From: Chinchilla lanigera
Taxonomy: Eukaryota; Chordata; Mammalia; Rodentia; Chinchillidae
DNA length: 64,000 bases
Assembly: GCF_000276665.1 (NCBI RefSeq)
Contig: NW_004955433.1
Coordinates: 15,027,712-15,091,711 of the forward strand
Direction of reading: 5' to 3'
Shown: piece by piece, positions 46,401 through 56,800 of the stretch
How the letters are laid out: the number at the start of each line of letters is the position of its first letter
Position numbering within the stretch: the first letter of the stretch is position 1
Notes under the pieces: model-generated
The model's database searches: none
Told to the model about the DNA's origin: nothing
The model's input: the letters and a program-made list of their open reading frames with translations, nothing else
Position numbers and translations under genes: made by a program

Positions 46401-48220
46401 CTCAAAAATACTTGCACTTCTATTATTCTGATGAAATAACTTGTCATATTTTGACTAAAGTGTTGTGACTGACTTTCCGACAGCTACATCACTGAGCCAA
46501 AGAGTCTTAATTCTTGGACATTGTCATGAGTTTTAAATTAATCAATAGCTACCTCATCACTCTCAGACTTCCAAGCACTGTTCTGAAATAACTACAGATT
46601 CACAGGATCTATAGATTCATACATATACAGAGACACACAGACAAGTTCAGAGGTCCCAGGCCCTTCACCTCATCTCCTTCCATGCTACCATCTCTCAAAA
46701 TATGCAGACAAGAAGACTGACATACTACTCCTTTGAAGCCACAGGTACCTCCTCTCTCTCATACCTAACCCATGGCAACCACAAACATGATCTTCTTTGG
46801 TACAACTTTACTTCAAGAATACGAGTAGGGCCAGGCATGGTGGCGCACGCCTGTAACTCCAGCACTCCTCAGGTTGAGGTAGGAGAATCGCTGTGTTCTA
46901 GGCCAGCCTGGGCTACACAGAGTTGAGGCCAGTGTGAACTATATAGTGAGACCATTTCTCAAAAAAAAAAGAACATGAACAGAATCATACAGCAAAGAAC
47001 CTTTTGAAATTGGCTTTTTCCTCCCTGCACATTCTCTGTATCTAACAATTGTTTGCTCTGTTTGTTTATTTTGGGACAGGGTCTTACTATGTAGCCCAGG
47101 TTGGCCTTAAATGTGTGGTGATCCTCCTGCTTCAACCTCCCTGGATGCTGCGATTACAGGTGTGCACCACCACACCCAGCCCATGCTGTTTTATTACTGC
47201 ACCAAGTTTAACTTTTCATCTGCTGAATGACTCACCCATTTTTAGGTGGTAGTTTCTTTCTGCAACAGAAGATCACAGTTCCTTCAGATCTGTTGCCTCA
47301 GATTTTAACAGTAATATATATCCCTAAGGGGTAGTTTCTTCTACAGGAATACTGACCTTCAAATGATATCTGGTTTTTTTTGTTTTGTTTTTTCATATAG
47401 GATCTTGCTATATAATTTGTGGAAGTCCTCCTGCCTCAGCCTCCTGAGTGCTGGGATTATAGGTGTGCACCCTGTGAACTCTTACCTACAGTTGTCTCTA
47501 CTGGCTCTTTCAGAAAAAGACACCCTCCAGGCCGAAGGATCCGGGCCATCTCCGCCAAAACCTCAGCACTGTGCAGAGTAGTACTTCCTGGGACTACACC
47601 TGACAAAATAATGTCAAAGCTGGATTCCTTGTGGGCAGCTGAAAAGAAAGAAGACCGTAATTAGCAATCACCTAAGCCCCAGAAGCAATTTCCCAAGCCA
47701 CCCCAAAAGCTATGAGCCCCTACCTGTTCTAGTAAACTCTTATCAAATCACAAACACTAGCAGAAGAGGCAATGGAGCTCTGCCCTTCTCTCTCAGCCTC
47801 ACTAATTTCATATCCCTTTCACAAGCTCTGGGAAAGAAGTGAAAAAGGAAGCAGGAAGAAGAGCATGTTTTCAAAAAACTAATGTGCAACAGCATACTTA
47901 CAGAAATCAACTACACTTTACAGCCACTGTATCACACCTGATAAGTAACTCACCAGCCACTGCTGCCCTGTGCCACTCTCAACAAAACTCAGATACCAAG
48001 GAACTATTGGCACTTGCATCAAAACCCGCCAACTCTGTGTAGACCCAGTGTGTAGATACTTACACTGTAGCAGTTGGTCAATGTTTTCCACAGACACTCG
48101 GTCCTCGCTGCCAGTTAACACTTGAAGTTTATCCACCAGATCTTTCAGAGCCTCTGTGGGGGCTGACTTATCCCAGATCACTGCCACCAGCTGGCCAGCG
48201 GAGATCCCGAACTCTGCCAT
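38167..48220 (-). CDS. CIAPIN1: CIAPIN1 (anamorsin), complete coding sequence in eight exons
   Basis: Cytosolic Fe-S cluster assembly factor (yeast Dre2 homologue) that takes electrons from NDOR1; also described as an anti-apoptotic factor. Coding exons on the minus strand: 48220-48064, 47638-47486, 45982-45906, 44414-44246, 42694-42621, 41541-41426, 38980-38899, 38277-38167. All junctions are GT-AG and in phase, totalling 939 nt = 312 codons plus TAG, the human length. The N-terminal methyltransferase-like domain starts [10 protein letters not shown]. The linker carries [14 protein letters not shown]. The C terminus has both cysteine motifs: C-X8-C-X2-C-X-C (from [16 protein letters not shown]) and C-X2-C-X7-C-X2-C ([15 protein letters not shown]). 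All eight cluster-binding cysteines are present. It is head-to-head with COQ9. Confidence 0.97.
38563..38712 (+). repeat. B1-like SINE in CIAPIN1 intron
   Basis: ccaggcactgtggcacacgc ... ggctacatggtgggctcaag; antisense to CIAPIN1. Confidence 0.88.
38899..38980 (-). CDS. CIAPIN1: CIAPIN1 coding exon 7
   Basis: Acceptor tttcccctag; encodes [20 protein letters not shown] to ACGN; donor gtaagc. Confidence 0.93.
39229..39382 (+). repeat. B1-like SINE
   Basis: agcggggcgtggtggtacac ... gagactttgtctcaaaaaaa. Confidence 0.88.
39733..39890 (-). repeat. B1-like SINE
   Basis: T run, then tttttgagacaggatctcca ... gattacaggcgtgcgccacc. Confidence 0.9.
39895..40020 (-). repeat. B1-like SINE, adjacent second copy
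   Basis: gaaagagggttgtgctatat ... gattatagtcatccaccacc; older than its left neighbour. Confidence 0.8.
40365..40446. repeat. (AC)n followed by A54 homopolymer
   Basis: AC repeat 40365-40392 then 54 consecutive A (40393-40446). In the CIAPIN1 transcript this is a long U tract followed by UG repeats. Length of the A run is a likely assembly uncertainty. Confidence 0.9.
41426..41541 (-). CDS. CIAPIN1: CIAPIN1 coding exon 6 (first cysteine motif)
   Basis: Acceptor gtgctttccag; encodes [20 protein letters not shown] to [12 protein letters not shown]; donor gtgagt. The TG left at the end joins T of the next exon to form Cys. Confidence 0.94.
41885..41985 (-). repeat. ID-type SINE, well preserved
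   Basis: Reverse copy: ataccgggaatcgaactcac and gctgagctaaatccccagcc. In transcript sense in the intron between coding exons 5 and 6. Confidence 0.93.
42070..42205 (-). repeat. B1-like SINE
   Basis: tagacagggtctcccactga ... gattacacgcatgcaccacc. Confidence 0.88.
42621..42694 (-). CDS. CIAPIN1: CIAPIN1 coding exon 5
   Basis: Acceptor gttgaactcag; encodes [20 protein letters not shown] and EDESM; donor gtgagt. Confidence 0.94.
43535..43695 (+). repeat. B1+ID composite SINE
   Basis: B1 half ends tctcaaaataaattaaaagg; ID half gacttgggatatagctatag. Confidence 0.8.
43695..43825 (-). repeat. B1-like SINE
   Basis: ttgaaagagggtttcactat ... gattaccagcatgtgccacc; abuts the composite in opposite orientation, forming an inverted pair. 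Confidence 0.85.
44246..44414 (-). CDS. CIAPIN1: CIAPIN1 coding exon 4
   Basis: Acceptor tgaatttcag; encodes [19 protein letters not shown] to [12 protein letters not shown]; donor gtaagg. Confidence 0.94.
44876..44998 (-). repeat. B1-like SINE
   Basis: gagacatggtctcagtatgt ... gattataggtgtgtgccact. Confidence 0.85.
45000..45905 (-). other. CIAPIN1 intron segment
   Basis: Unique intronic sequence; the long minus-strand frame at 45462-45905 is read-through past the exon donor, not coding. Confidence 0.6.
45906..45982 (-). CDS. CIAPIN1: CIAPIN1 coding exon 3
   Basis: Acceptor ttcctcttggcag; encodes [20 protein letters not shown] and VEVKE; donor gtaggt. Confidence 0.93.
45983..46828 (-). other. 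CIAPIN1 intron segment
   Basis: AT-rich unique sequence, nothing recognised. Confidence 0.5.
46829..46972 (+). repeat. B1-like SINE
   Basis: ccaggcatggtggcgcacgc ... tatagtgagaccatttctca. Confidence 0.88.
47065..47182 (-). repeat. B1-like SINE
   Basis: gggacagggtcttactatgt ... gattacaggtgtgcaccacc. Confidence 0.85.
47378..47480 (-). repeat. B1-like SINE fragment next to CIAPIN1 donor
   Basis: tctcctgcctcagcctcctg-type core (gtcctcctgcctcagcctcc) ending at about 47475; the CIAPIN1 splice donor is at 47485-47484. Confidence 0.8.
47486..47638 (-). CDS. CIAPIN1: CIAPIN1 coding exon 2
   Basis: Acceptor ttcttttcag; encodes [20 protein letters not shown] to KEPVETTV; donor gtaaga. A reverse B1-like SINE ends within about 10 bp of the donor. 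Confidence 0.93.
48064..48220 (-). CDS. CIAPIN1: CIAPIN1 first coding exon
   Basis: ATG at 48220-48218 ([16 protein letters not shown]). Donor gtaagt lies below 48064. The exon probably starts a little upstream, at about 48249 after a ttttggccag acceptor; this 5' edge is uncertain. Confidence 0.93.
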
Positions 48221-48499
48221 TCCTGCAGTGTTCACAAGCTTAAAAGCTACTGGCCAAAAGAGAATCAAGACTGAGTAGAGACAACAGCGCAATTTAATCT
48301 GGGGTATCATTAAATACGATTAGCATCACAACCTACTTCCAACATCCCAGCAGCGAATGCAGCTGACATGAGAGATCTTACTATAGATGCTAGAGTCTAA
48401 GTAAATGAACCTATTATCCCAAGGCTTCATAATCCCAACATTCCCCATCAAGGCATGTGGCTAGAATCCTGACACAGCAGAGTCAAGAAAGGGAGTAGG

Positions 48500-48570
48500 T
48501 GAGCTGGGGATGTAGCTTAGTGGTAAAGCACTAACCCTTGGACTGATCCCCAGCACAGCAAAAAAACTGA
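48500..48570 (+). repeat. ID-type SINE
   Basis: gctggggatgtagcttagtg ... gactgatccccagcac. Confidence 0.85.
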
Positions 48571-48833
48571 GGTGGGGTGGGCAGCTGGGGTTTAGAGACA
48601 AGTAAGGAGGTTAGAAACAGAAAGATTATTTCTTCTTTGAAGCAAGTTAGCTTTTAAACAATACAAAACACACAGGGCATTAATTAAGCAGAAGCATGAT
48701 TCAGCAAGGACAGCAAATAAATTGGCAGACACAACCCAACCACAATTCATGTTTTTTTTTTAAAAGAGACAGCACATTTAAGTTTTGCAAACTGAATACT
48801 ATTTTTTCTTTTATTAAAAAAAATATAAAAATT

Positions 48834-48940
48834 CAGCCAGGTGTGGTGGCACATACCTGATATCCTAGCACTTGGGAGGCTGAGACAGGAGGATTACCAT
48901 GAATTGGAGGTCAACCTGAGCTACATAATGAGTTCAAGGG
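48834..48940 (+). repeat. B1-like SINE (3' truncated)
   Basis: ccaggtgtggtggcacatac ... gagctacataatgagttcaa. Confidence 0.82.
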
Positions 48941-48944
48941 ATAA

Positions 48945-49060
48945 GGCAATTGACATTGTGCAAGTCACATAACCAGAAGAGTTACAAGGATACAGTATGG
49001 GCTAGGACTTGAATCCCAATCTATCTGCTCATGAAGCCCATGTTTAAATACAGAAATTTT
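48945..49060 (-). repeat. MIR fragment
   Basis: Reverse MIR core: gtgcaagtcacataaccaga and gggctaggacttgaatccca. Confidence 0.6.
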
Positions 49061-49164
49061 ACACTGTGGGTCAACTTTCTCTTCTACTTGTTACACAGGT
49101 GAGTATGTAGTGTTTACAGTGAATTTAGGTCAAAAGATGCATGTTTATCTTCATTCTTTATTAT

Positions 49165-49478
49165 TATTTTTTTTTTGAGACAGGGCCTTGCTATGTAGTG
49201 CAAGCTGACCTTGAACTTACTTATGCAACCCAGGCTGGCCTAGAACTCATGTATCCTTCTGCCTCAGTCTCCTGAGTGCTGGGATTACAGGTGTGTGCCA
49301 CCACTGCCAGCTTCTTTTATTTAATTTTACTTTTTTTTGAAATAGGGTCTCACTATGTAGTTCAGGCTGGCCTTGAATTCACTATGTACCTCAGGCTGGC
49401 CTAAAACTCATGGCTATCCTCCTGTCTCAGTCTCCTAAATGCTGGGATTACAAGAGTACACCACCACACCTAGCCATG
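49165..49478 (-). repeat. Two B1-like SINEs in tandem orientation
   Basis: First copy 49165-49315 (gagacagggccttgctatgt), second 49328-49478 (gaaatagggtctcactatgt), both reverse. Confidence 0.88.
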
Positions 49479-49726
49479 GCCAGGTTCTCCTTCTCTCTTC
49501 AACACTAATGCCACCAAGTTTCTGACTTAAAATAGGTGAAAGAAATTAAAGACAGAAATGGTGGTAGAGGATCAAACATGGATTAATCTTATCCTGAACA
49601 CTTCTGACTTCTGCAGGGGTGGCTGACGGTGACAATTATGACAATTATCCTGGGCCTAAATGTAAACTGTGCACACTACATTCTTCCTTCCTTAAAAATG
49701 TTCCCTTTACACGTCTGTCTCCTGGC

Positions 49727-49885
49727 TGGGCATGGTGGTACACACCTATAATCCCAGCACTTGGAAACTAAGGCAGGAGGATTGTTCTGAGTTCATAGGC
49801 CAGCCTGGGCTACATAGTGAGTTCAAGGGCATCCTCAACTAGTATAAAGCAAAACCCTGTCTCAAAACAAAGTAAATACCATAAA
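49727..49885 (+). repeat. B1-like SINE
   Basis: gctgggcatggtggtacaca ... caaaaccctgtctcaaaaca. Confidence 0.88.
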
Positions 49886-49941
49886 CAAAAACTAGGAAAA
49901 ACAAATGACTCCTCCGTCTACAAGGCAGAGTCATCTTTCTC

Positions 49942-50030
49942 TTTTTGGCAGTGCTGGGGTTTGGACCCAGGGCCTTGCACATACTAGGCAAGTGTCCTAC
50001 CACTGAGCAACACCTCCAGCCACTTTCAAT
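49942..50030 (-). repeat. ID-type SINE
   Basis: ggcagtgctggggtttggac and cctaccactgagcaacacct in reverse. Confidence 0.8.
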
Positions 50031-50072
50031 TACTGATGATTTTAATTTTTAGAGAAAAAAACTCCTTAGTCT

Positions 50073-50245
50073 GAGCCAGGCATGGTGGCACAGGCCTGTA
50101 ATGCAGGCAGTCTGAGAGGCTGAGGCGGAAAGATCAGAAGTTTGAGTCCAACCGGGCAACTTAGCAAGAACTTGTCTCAAAATAGAAAGGGTTAGGACTG
50201 TAGCATCCTTAGCCTGCTGGATTCAAGGCCTTCATAATCTAGTGC
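50073..50245 (+). repeat. B1+ID composite SINE
   Basis: gagccaggcatggtggcaca ... cttgtctcaaaatagaaagg, then a degraded ID half. Confidence 0.75.
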
Positions 50246-50639
50246 ACCATTCACACACAAATCCTTATTCTATGGAAAATCTATTTTCACTCTATCATGC
50301 CTTTTACTTGTCTTCATGTGAATATCCTTTACCAATCCTGATCTGACTATAATCCCCAGTAAAAGGATGCAGGCAGCAGGCAGGCAGGCTTCATTAGTTA
50401 TTTAATTGTGGATTTTAAATTCCTAAAACATCACACACTGAAAACTGAAACTGTTAAGCTTTTGTCACATGATGTTGAAGAAAACCCTTGCAAAATCTTT
50501 TAAGATGAGCAACTTGGGATCAATTTCACATTTAAAAAACAGCCAGAGAAGATGAGTACAGATTGCTAGGTAGTAAATTTTAAGAAATAAATGGCCTGAA
50601 GTTCTACCAATGGGTCTTCTTACTAGATACATGACCATA

Positions 50640-50768
50640 AGTTGCTGTCTTCTGAATCTATTTTCCCACCAATGAACAGGGACAGTAACCTCGTATTCTG
50701 CATGGCTGCTGTAAAAAATAATGAAAAGATACATGTAAAGCAGTCAGCAGGATCTGGTAGGGTTCAGT
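50640..50768 (+). repeat. MIR element
   Basis: tctattttcccaccaatgaa ... ctgctgtaaaaaataatgaa ... acatgtaaagcagtcagc. Confidence 0.6.
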
Positions 50769-50769
50769 G

Positions 50770-51530
50770 AAACAATATGCTAAGAGAATGCTGGGCTTCT
50801 TCTTCAGTGCCAGTTTATCTGCCTTTGCTACAAATAGTCCTATAAAATGTTCTTCGTCCCCCTCAGCCATGCTTGTCAGTAGTAACCTTCCTCCTGAGAG
50901 TCCTCCTAACAAGCTTCCTTTCCCTTAGAACTGCAGTGTGAAGGCTACACTTCAAGACATCTTAGACAACACCTCCTAGGGCTGTGTCAGTAAATTAGAA
51001 GACTGTGAATAAAATGCCTTGTTTTCATATCTCCTCGAACTAATCTCATGGCTACAGGGAACTCATAAAATACATTTATTAAATATCAACTCCCTCCAAA
51101 TAGGGATTGCCCCTACTTTCAGTCAGCATTTTCTAATAGGAGACAATATTCTTTTAATTTTTTTAAAGCCAAAAGTGTGATACTTCTCATCATCAGAGTT
51201 TTGTTTTCTTATTGTGAACCTGTTTTAAAAAAAAAAAAAAAAGAAGGAAAAAATGCCCAGCATCTAAGCCAACATACTTAGGAGCGATGACTCAGGACCC
51301 AGTTTCACAACTAAAAAGAGGTGGTGGAGTAGAAGACCTTGTCACATCATTGACCTTGTTTGTCAGATACCTCTCCAACTGACTACTGCATACACTTACC
51401 CATTGCTCTTATAAAATGGTATAGGTAGACAGTAAAAGCGGATGTCTGTGAATATCACATGCAAATGCACTCGTTTATTTTTAACCCAAGAAATATTAAA
51501 TCTTGCTTCCTCCTTGGGAGGGAGAGGATG
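50770..51530 (-). other. CIAPIN1 intron 1 segment
   Basis: AT-rich unique sequence; nothing recognised. Confidence 0.5.
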
Positions 51531-51534
51531 ACCG

Positions 51535-51612
51535 AGGGCTGGGGATGTAGCTCAATGGTAGAATACTTACCTAGTATATGCAAGGTCCAAGTTCAATCTC
51601 CAGTAACACATA
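51535..51612 (+). repeat. ID-type SINE
   Basis: gggctggggatgtagctcaa ... ccaagttcaatctccagtaa. Confidence 0.88.
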
Positions 51613-51819
51613 CACGCAGGTAGCCAAAAGTTAAAAATAAGACTGAAGTTTGAGCTTTAGTTTAAGTCAAGGATCAAGTCTTTTTAAATTAGGAGCATAA
51701 AAAAATTCTCCAAATACTGATAGTTATCAGGAAGTGAAATTTTAACTAAAAATTAACAAACTGAAGCTCCCATGTACACAATGGGAAAAGAAATTCTTTT
51801 TCAAAGGCAAGAGAATTAA

Positions 51820-51925
51820 TGGGCTGGGCAGGTGGGTCACCAGGATTTCCAGGTCAGCCTGGGCTACAGTGAGCTCAAGGCCCGCCTGAATAACATAGCA
51901 AAACCCCATCTCAAAACAAAACAAA
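51820..51925 (+). repeat. B1-like SINE (partial)
   Basis: gtcagcctgggctacagtga ... aaaaccccatctcaaaacaa. Confidence 0.78.
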
Positions 51926-52107
51926 CCATATACGTATGTATACTTATTTATATTTACATTTATGTGACAGAATTGGGGCTGGAGTATAGTTCATTGTAGT
52001 GTGTCCTGCCTTAGCATGTGCAAAGCCCTGATTCCAACCCTAATGTCAAATATTACTTTCCACAAGGAAGACCTACTCAAAGATAGGTAGGCAGAACTCA
52101 GAAAATA

Positions 52108-52350
52108 AAGCCTAGATAGGCACAGTGGTACATACCTATATCTCACTTATTCAGAGGCTGAAACAAAGAAAATCAGGCCTGTGAGTTTGAGACCAGACTG
52201 CTGAGGCAGAAGGAGCACAGGTTTGAGCACAGCCTGGTCAATTAGCAACTCTGTGAGACACCCTCTCCAAATAGGGGAGAGGGGACAACTAGAGGATATA
52301 GCTCACTGCAAAGGCCCTAGGTTCAATTCCTAGTGCTGCACCAAATAAAT
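52108..52350 (+). repeat. B1+ID composite SINE, rearranged
   Basis: Two partial B1 right halves and an ID half (gaggatatagctcactgcaa ... ggttcaattcctagtgctgc). Confidence 0.7.
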
Positions 52351-52464
52351 AAATTTGAAATTTGGACAAATTTTTGGCTCAAAATGTCTTTCCCCACGCC
52401 CATGCTGGAGGAGACCAGGTTGTTGGCGGGACAAAAAGTGCAAAATAATTTTAACAGATAAGAA

Positions 52465-52545
52465 GATGGGGGCAGAGGATATAGCTCAAGGGCACAAGCA
52501 CCTGCCTGGCAAACCCAAGGTCCTCAGTTCGATGCTCAAATTTGT
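52465..52545 (+). repeat. ID-type SINE
   Basis: gcagaggatatagctcaagg ... ggtcctcagttcgatgctca. Confidence 0.8.
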
Positions 52546-52720
52546 TTAGCTGGGTGTGGTGGCGCATGCCTGTCTCAGCGTTTGGGAGGCTGAGGCAGGA
52601 GGATCGCTGAGAGATCACCAGCCTGGGCTACAAAGTGAGCTCAAGGCCAGTCTGAACTACACAGCTACATAGCAAGACCCTGTCTCAAAAAAGACAAATA
52701 AATAAATAAATAAATAAAAG
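52546..52720 (+). repeat. B1-like SINE with TAAA tail
   Basis: gctgggtgtggtggcgcatg ... ctgtctcaaaaaagacaaat and an AAAT microsatellite tail. Confidence 0.88.
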
Positions 52721-53588
52721 GGTCGGACTTCAAACACATTTACAGAAGTACCTGCTCCTGTGGCAGTTATTCCCAATCCAAAAAACCAAACCATTTACTT
52801 CTTCCTATTATTAAGCCTTCCCTAATGGTACCCCAAGGAGGTGCTACTCTGCATTTACATTTCAATTTAGCAACAACACCCTGACCTTGGCTAGCCACCC
52901 AAGTCACTCAGAAATGCGGGAAACAAGGACACCAGCCTCTCCCAAACTTCACAGATCCTACAAATCACCCGGAGCCATTGTTAGCTAAAGCAAGGGTTCT
53001 GGACCACGCCTAGACACTGAATCAGGCGAACAATTTTGTTCCCTCTGGAACAAAAACCTGGATGTTTGTTTTATTAACAAGCATCCTAGATTCGTCCGAT
53101 CCAGCAAGTTTGGGAAATACTCAATACGTTGGAAGTTCACACAAGTCCTGAGTTCAAACTGACAACCTGGGGGTTCGGACATACCTAAGCTTTCGTATCG
53201 TGCTACCCGGGTCCGTCCGAGACCAAAACTTCTTAGGAACTGAGACCCAAGGTCACAAAGGCTGGCTCCGGCTAGGACCGAGCCGCAGACCGCGTCCCCG
53301 TGCCCCAGCTCGGGGCTTTTCCCGCGCAGTGCCCGAGGCCGGCTGCGCGCGTACGGAGGACCGAAGCCACCGCGCCAGGAGCCCGGGACGAGCACGGCCG
53401 GCGCTGCCCCTCACACCGGCTTCCCCAGCACAAGCCCTCGGGGGTTCCCCGAGGGTTCTCCGCGGGATGGCCGAGGCCACAGCCCTAAGAGGGCTGGGAA
53501 GAGAAAATGGGGGAATGCAGGTCAACAGTGGGCCCAGAGAGGACCGCTGGGAAGGGCTGAGGACTCGGATTACCTCGAACACACTCAC

Positions 53589-53700
53589 CTCGCGCCTGGC
53601 TGGCTCCCGGCTTCGCTGTAACCACCCCGTCTGCGTCTCACGCCTCTCGCGAGAGGAGAAGGAGGCCCCCGCGGAAGAGGGCGGAACCAGTTGTGCGGTG
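53589..53700 (-). other. CIAPIN1: CIAPIN1 non-coding exon 1 (5' UTR), upstream edge approximate
   Basis: A strong donor (GAG then gtgagt on the minus strand) ends at 53589 in the CpG-rich promoter. Its splice to the first coding exon near 48.25 kb would give the usual non-coding exon 1. The transcription start is not visible. Confidence 0.6.
53643..53656. promoter_or_regulatory. TCTCGCGAGA palindrome
   Basis: CCTCTCGCGAGAGG, a perfect 14-bp palindrome around TCTCGCGAGA. This core is a known CpG-island promoter element, bound by BANP when unmethylated and common in bidirectional promoters. It lies about 95-107 bp upstream of the COQ9 ATG, within or next to CIAPIN1 exon 1. Confidence 0.85.
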
Positions 53701-53745
53701 TTTTCTACCCGTCGCGTCGCTGTCGTCAGCGCGGGTGCCCGCTTC

Positions 53746-53757
53746 CAAGATGGCGGC
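53746..53757 (+). promoter_or_regulatory. YY1-type motif over the COQ9 start codon
   Basis: CAAGATGGCGGC, the classical YY1 consensus, containing the COQ9 ATG at 53750. Such downstream YY1 sites often position transcription starts of housekeeping genes. Confidence 0.75.
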
Positions 53758-53825
53758 GGCAGCGGCGGTGACTGGCGTCCTAGGCCGGGCGGGCTGGAGG
53801 CTTTTGCAGCTGCGTTGCCTACCTG
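53750..53825 (+). CDS. COQ9: COQ9 exon 1 (targeting peptide)
   Basis: ATG in ccaagATGG, a good initiation context; donor gtgagg after 53825. The last G joins TG of exon 2 to form Val. Confidence 0.93.
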
Positions 53826-56800
53826 GTGAGGAGGCGACCAAGCCAGGGAGAAGGGGAGACCGGGGTAGCCGGGCGAGGCCGGCCAGGGCTGGGTGCGGGG
53901 CGAAGAAGCTTAACCTGGTGACCCGGAGGAAGGTGAGGTGAAGGGCGTAGCGGCCTGGAACGAGCTGGTTGGCCGGCTTGCTTCAGCGGTGAGGGGCTAG
54001 AGCTGCAGGGCAGAGCCTGTCACTCCGGGGTCAAGAGGTAATGAACGGCTTCAGAGAGGGCTGGGAGTGCTTGTTGGCTGCAGAACTGACGATCACAGAC
54101 GCATTCTGAAGTCCATTGTCATTGGTCCCGGGACCAGGATCTCCCGAAGAACAGTTGGAAAAGGATATAGCGGTCCAGTCTGTTATCCCAAGTCAGCCAT
54201 GTTGCTTACTGTTTCACTAATTCTGTGACATTCTTTTGCCACCTTTGTTGCTATATACTCTATTTTTGTTTATGCGTCTGAATATCCTAAAAATAGACAT
54301 TCACTTAAAAAGGAACCTTTATATCACTATCATGAGTAGAAAACCATATCACCTTCCACAAACGGAACGTACAACGCATTGACATACTAACATAAATACG
54401 TGCCTAATGAGATAGTCTCTTTTGTTTCACTTGAAAACAATTTTTTGCTGGTATTGGGGATTGAACCCAGGGCCTTTGCACGAGTTACATCACAAGCCCT
54501 TTTTATATTTTGAGAAACCAGAATCTCAGTAAGTTGCCCAGGCTGGACTCAAACAGCTGTCCTCCTGCTTCAGCCTCTTGAACAGCTGGGATTACAGGCT
54601 TGTGCCACCACATATGGATTTCCCTTGATATTTTTCCTTATGAATAGTTGTTCCAAAATCATACTTTGGGACCTCACGTTTCCTTTTCAAAGTTAGGGAT
54701 GTTTGCTCCATTTTTTTTCCATTTAGGGAATTTTTTCCCTTTTAGTATGTATACTAAAATACTGACATTTTTTATATACTGTTCTGTGTTTCTTTCAATG
54801 TCATTTTTTTCCTGAGTTATTTGTTTGCTGAGACAGGGTCATCTAGCTATGTGGTCTGGGCTGACCTTGAACTTTGTGGAGCCCAGGCTGGTCTTGAACT
54901 TGAGGTCCTGCTGCATTAGCCACCCAAGTGCTGGAAATACAGGCATATGCTGCCATGCCTGGTTTCCCTAGGCCTTTTTTTTTTTGGTCTTTTTGAGACA
55001 GGGTCTTGCTATGTAGTTCAGGCTGGCCTTGAGCTCACTCTATAGCTCAGGCTGGCCTCGAACTTGCAACGATCCTCCTGCCTCAGCCTCCTGAGTGCTA
55101 GGATTACAGGCATACACCACCACGCCTGGACCCCCCCTTTTTTTTTAATGAATGCCTTTTTCTAACTTTTGATACAAAATTCCAGGCTAAATATGTTTAG
55201 TAAAAATAATGCCTATGACCCAGCAAATCTACTTTTACATATTTATGCAAAAGAAATAAGAGCACATGTCTACAAAAAGGTTTGAGGTATATTTATGGCA
55301 TCTCTTTTTGCATTACTGCGAATTGTATGTGGAGCCTTTGCACTGAGCTACATCCTCAGGCCTTTTTAAATTTTGAGTCAGGGTGTTACTAAGTTGCATA
55401 TACCTCCCCACTTACTAAAAGTCAGGAGTGTGTTTCCTGAGCATAAACTCATACTTTCTTCTTCCCCAACATTATATCATAAAAATTTTCAAACATACAG
55501 ACAAGTTGAAGGAGTTGTGAACACTTGTATATCCACAATAGCTTCTGAATATCTGTTATGCCATTCATTACTTCAGTTTGATTTCTGATGTATTTACTGC
55601 AGATCTCAATATTGTTTATCTCTAAACATTCAGTATACATGTCCTTAACCAGAGTTCAGTGTTTACTGTTTTGTTTTTTGCTCTACTGGAGGTTGAATCC
55701 ATGGCCTCATGCATGTTAGGCAAGTGCTGCATCACTGAGGTGTATCCCTCCACCATTTACTCTTCTTCTGTTGAGTGCTACTAATATATAGTGAAGCACA
55801 CAAATCTTATACAGTTGTGACAGTTGTAAATTGTGACAGTTGTATACATTTGCATATCCTAAAATCTTATAGCGAGACCATTACCGTTACCCCAGAAATC
55901 TGTCTCGTACCTCATCTATATTGTGCCAGATCTTTAACTGTACATTGTTTTGTTTTACCTTAGTTTCCCTATCCTAAGATTTCATTTAAATGTATTTTTT
56001 CTGTAAGATTTTTGCTTAGTATATTTTTTTATAGATTTGTGTAGTTTTTCATAAATCAGTATATCTGACAAAGATTCTCTCCTTGACAAAACTCCAGCCA
56101 GGCTCTTCACTGCTCTATTTTTTCTTTAAACTGGTCATGTTAGTTATACATACTGATTACATTGGGGAGCTGGTACTTGTACATGACATTTCTTAATTCT
56201 TTTTTTAACCCCTGCCTCTCCTCTCCCTCGCCCTGCCTGCGTCTCTTGGGCCCTTTCTCACATTTTGTGTAAGTGTTTGAAGTACATAATGATCCTACTG
56301 TACCCTGTTCTTAACTAGGCCTTAACCTTGGCCTATAAAGATTTGAACACACATTAATGTAGTTTCACCCAAGGCCACCTCCCTAAGATGACCCTAACCC
56401 CTTTTAAAGTTACTGCCAAACTGGGTGTGGTGGTGCATGCCTACCTATAGTCCCAGCTACTTGGGAGGCTGAGGCAGATGAATCACAAGTTCAAGTCCAG
56501 TCTGGACTTGCAACTTAGCAAGACCCTGTCTCAAAAATAACAAATAGTAAAGGTTGGAGATGTGGCCGTGTGGCAGTCACTGGGTTCAAACCTCCGTACC
56601 AAAAAAAAAGAAAAAACAAACAAACAAACAATGTGTTGAGGTATATTACCACCCATCAGGCAAGTGGTAGAAACAGGCTACAGGCCGAACAGCCAGGTGG
56701 GTGTTCTGTTCACCATCATTGTCTGCAGGTGCTCGTTTACCCAACATTTTTGTGTGGGGTAAAGGGTTAGTGCTTCGAGGAGCCTCTGCCCTGCGTTTCC

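Larger units (their letters stand above)
53200..53960. promoter_or_regulatory. CpG-rich bidirectional promoter of CIAPIN1 and COQ9
   Basis: Dense CpG and high GC between divergent first exons whose edges (53589 donor, 53750 ATG) are only about 160 bp apart. No TATA box. SINE-free, in contrast with both flanks. Confidence 0.85.

Noticed and set aside
53200..53829. 209-codon plus-strand frame over the CpG island
   Set aside because: Frame through a CpG island with Arg/Ala/Pro bias; it covers the divergent promoter and overlaps COQ9 exon 1 in another frame.
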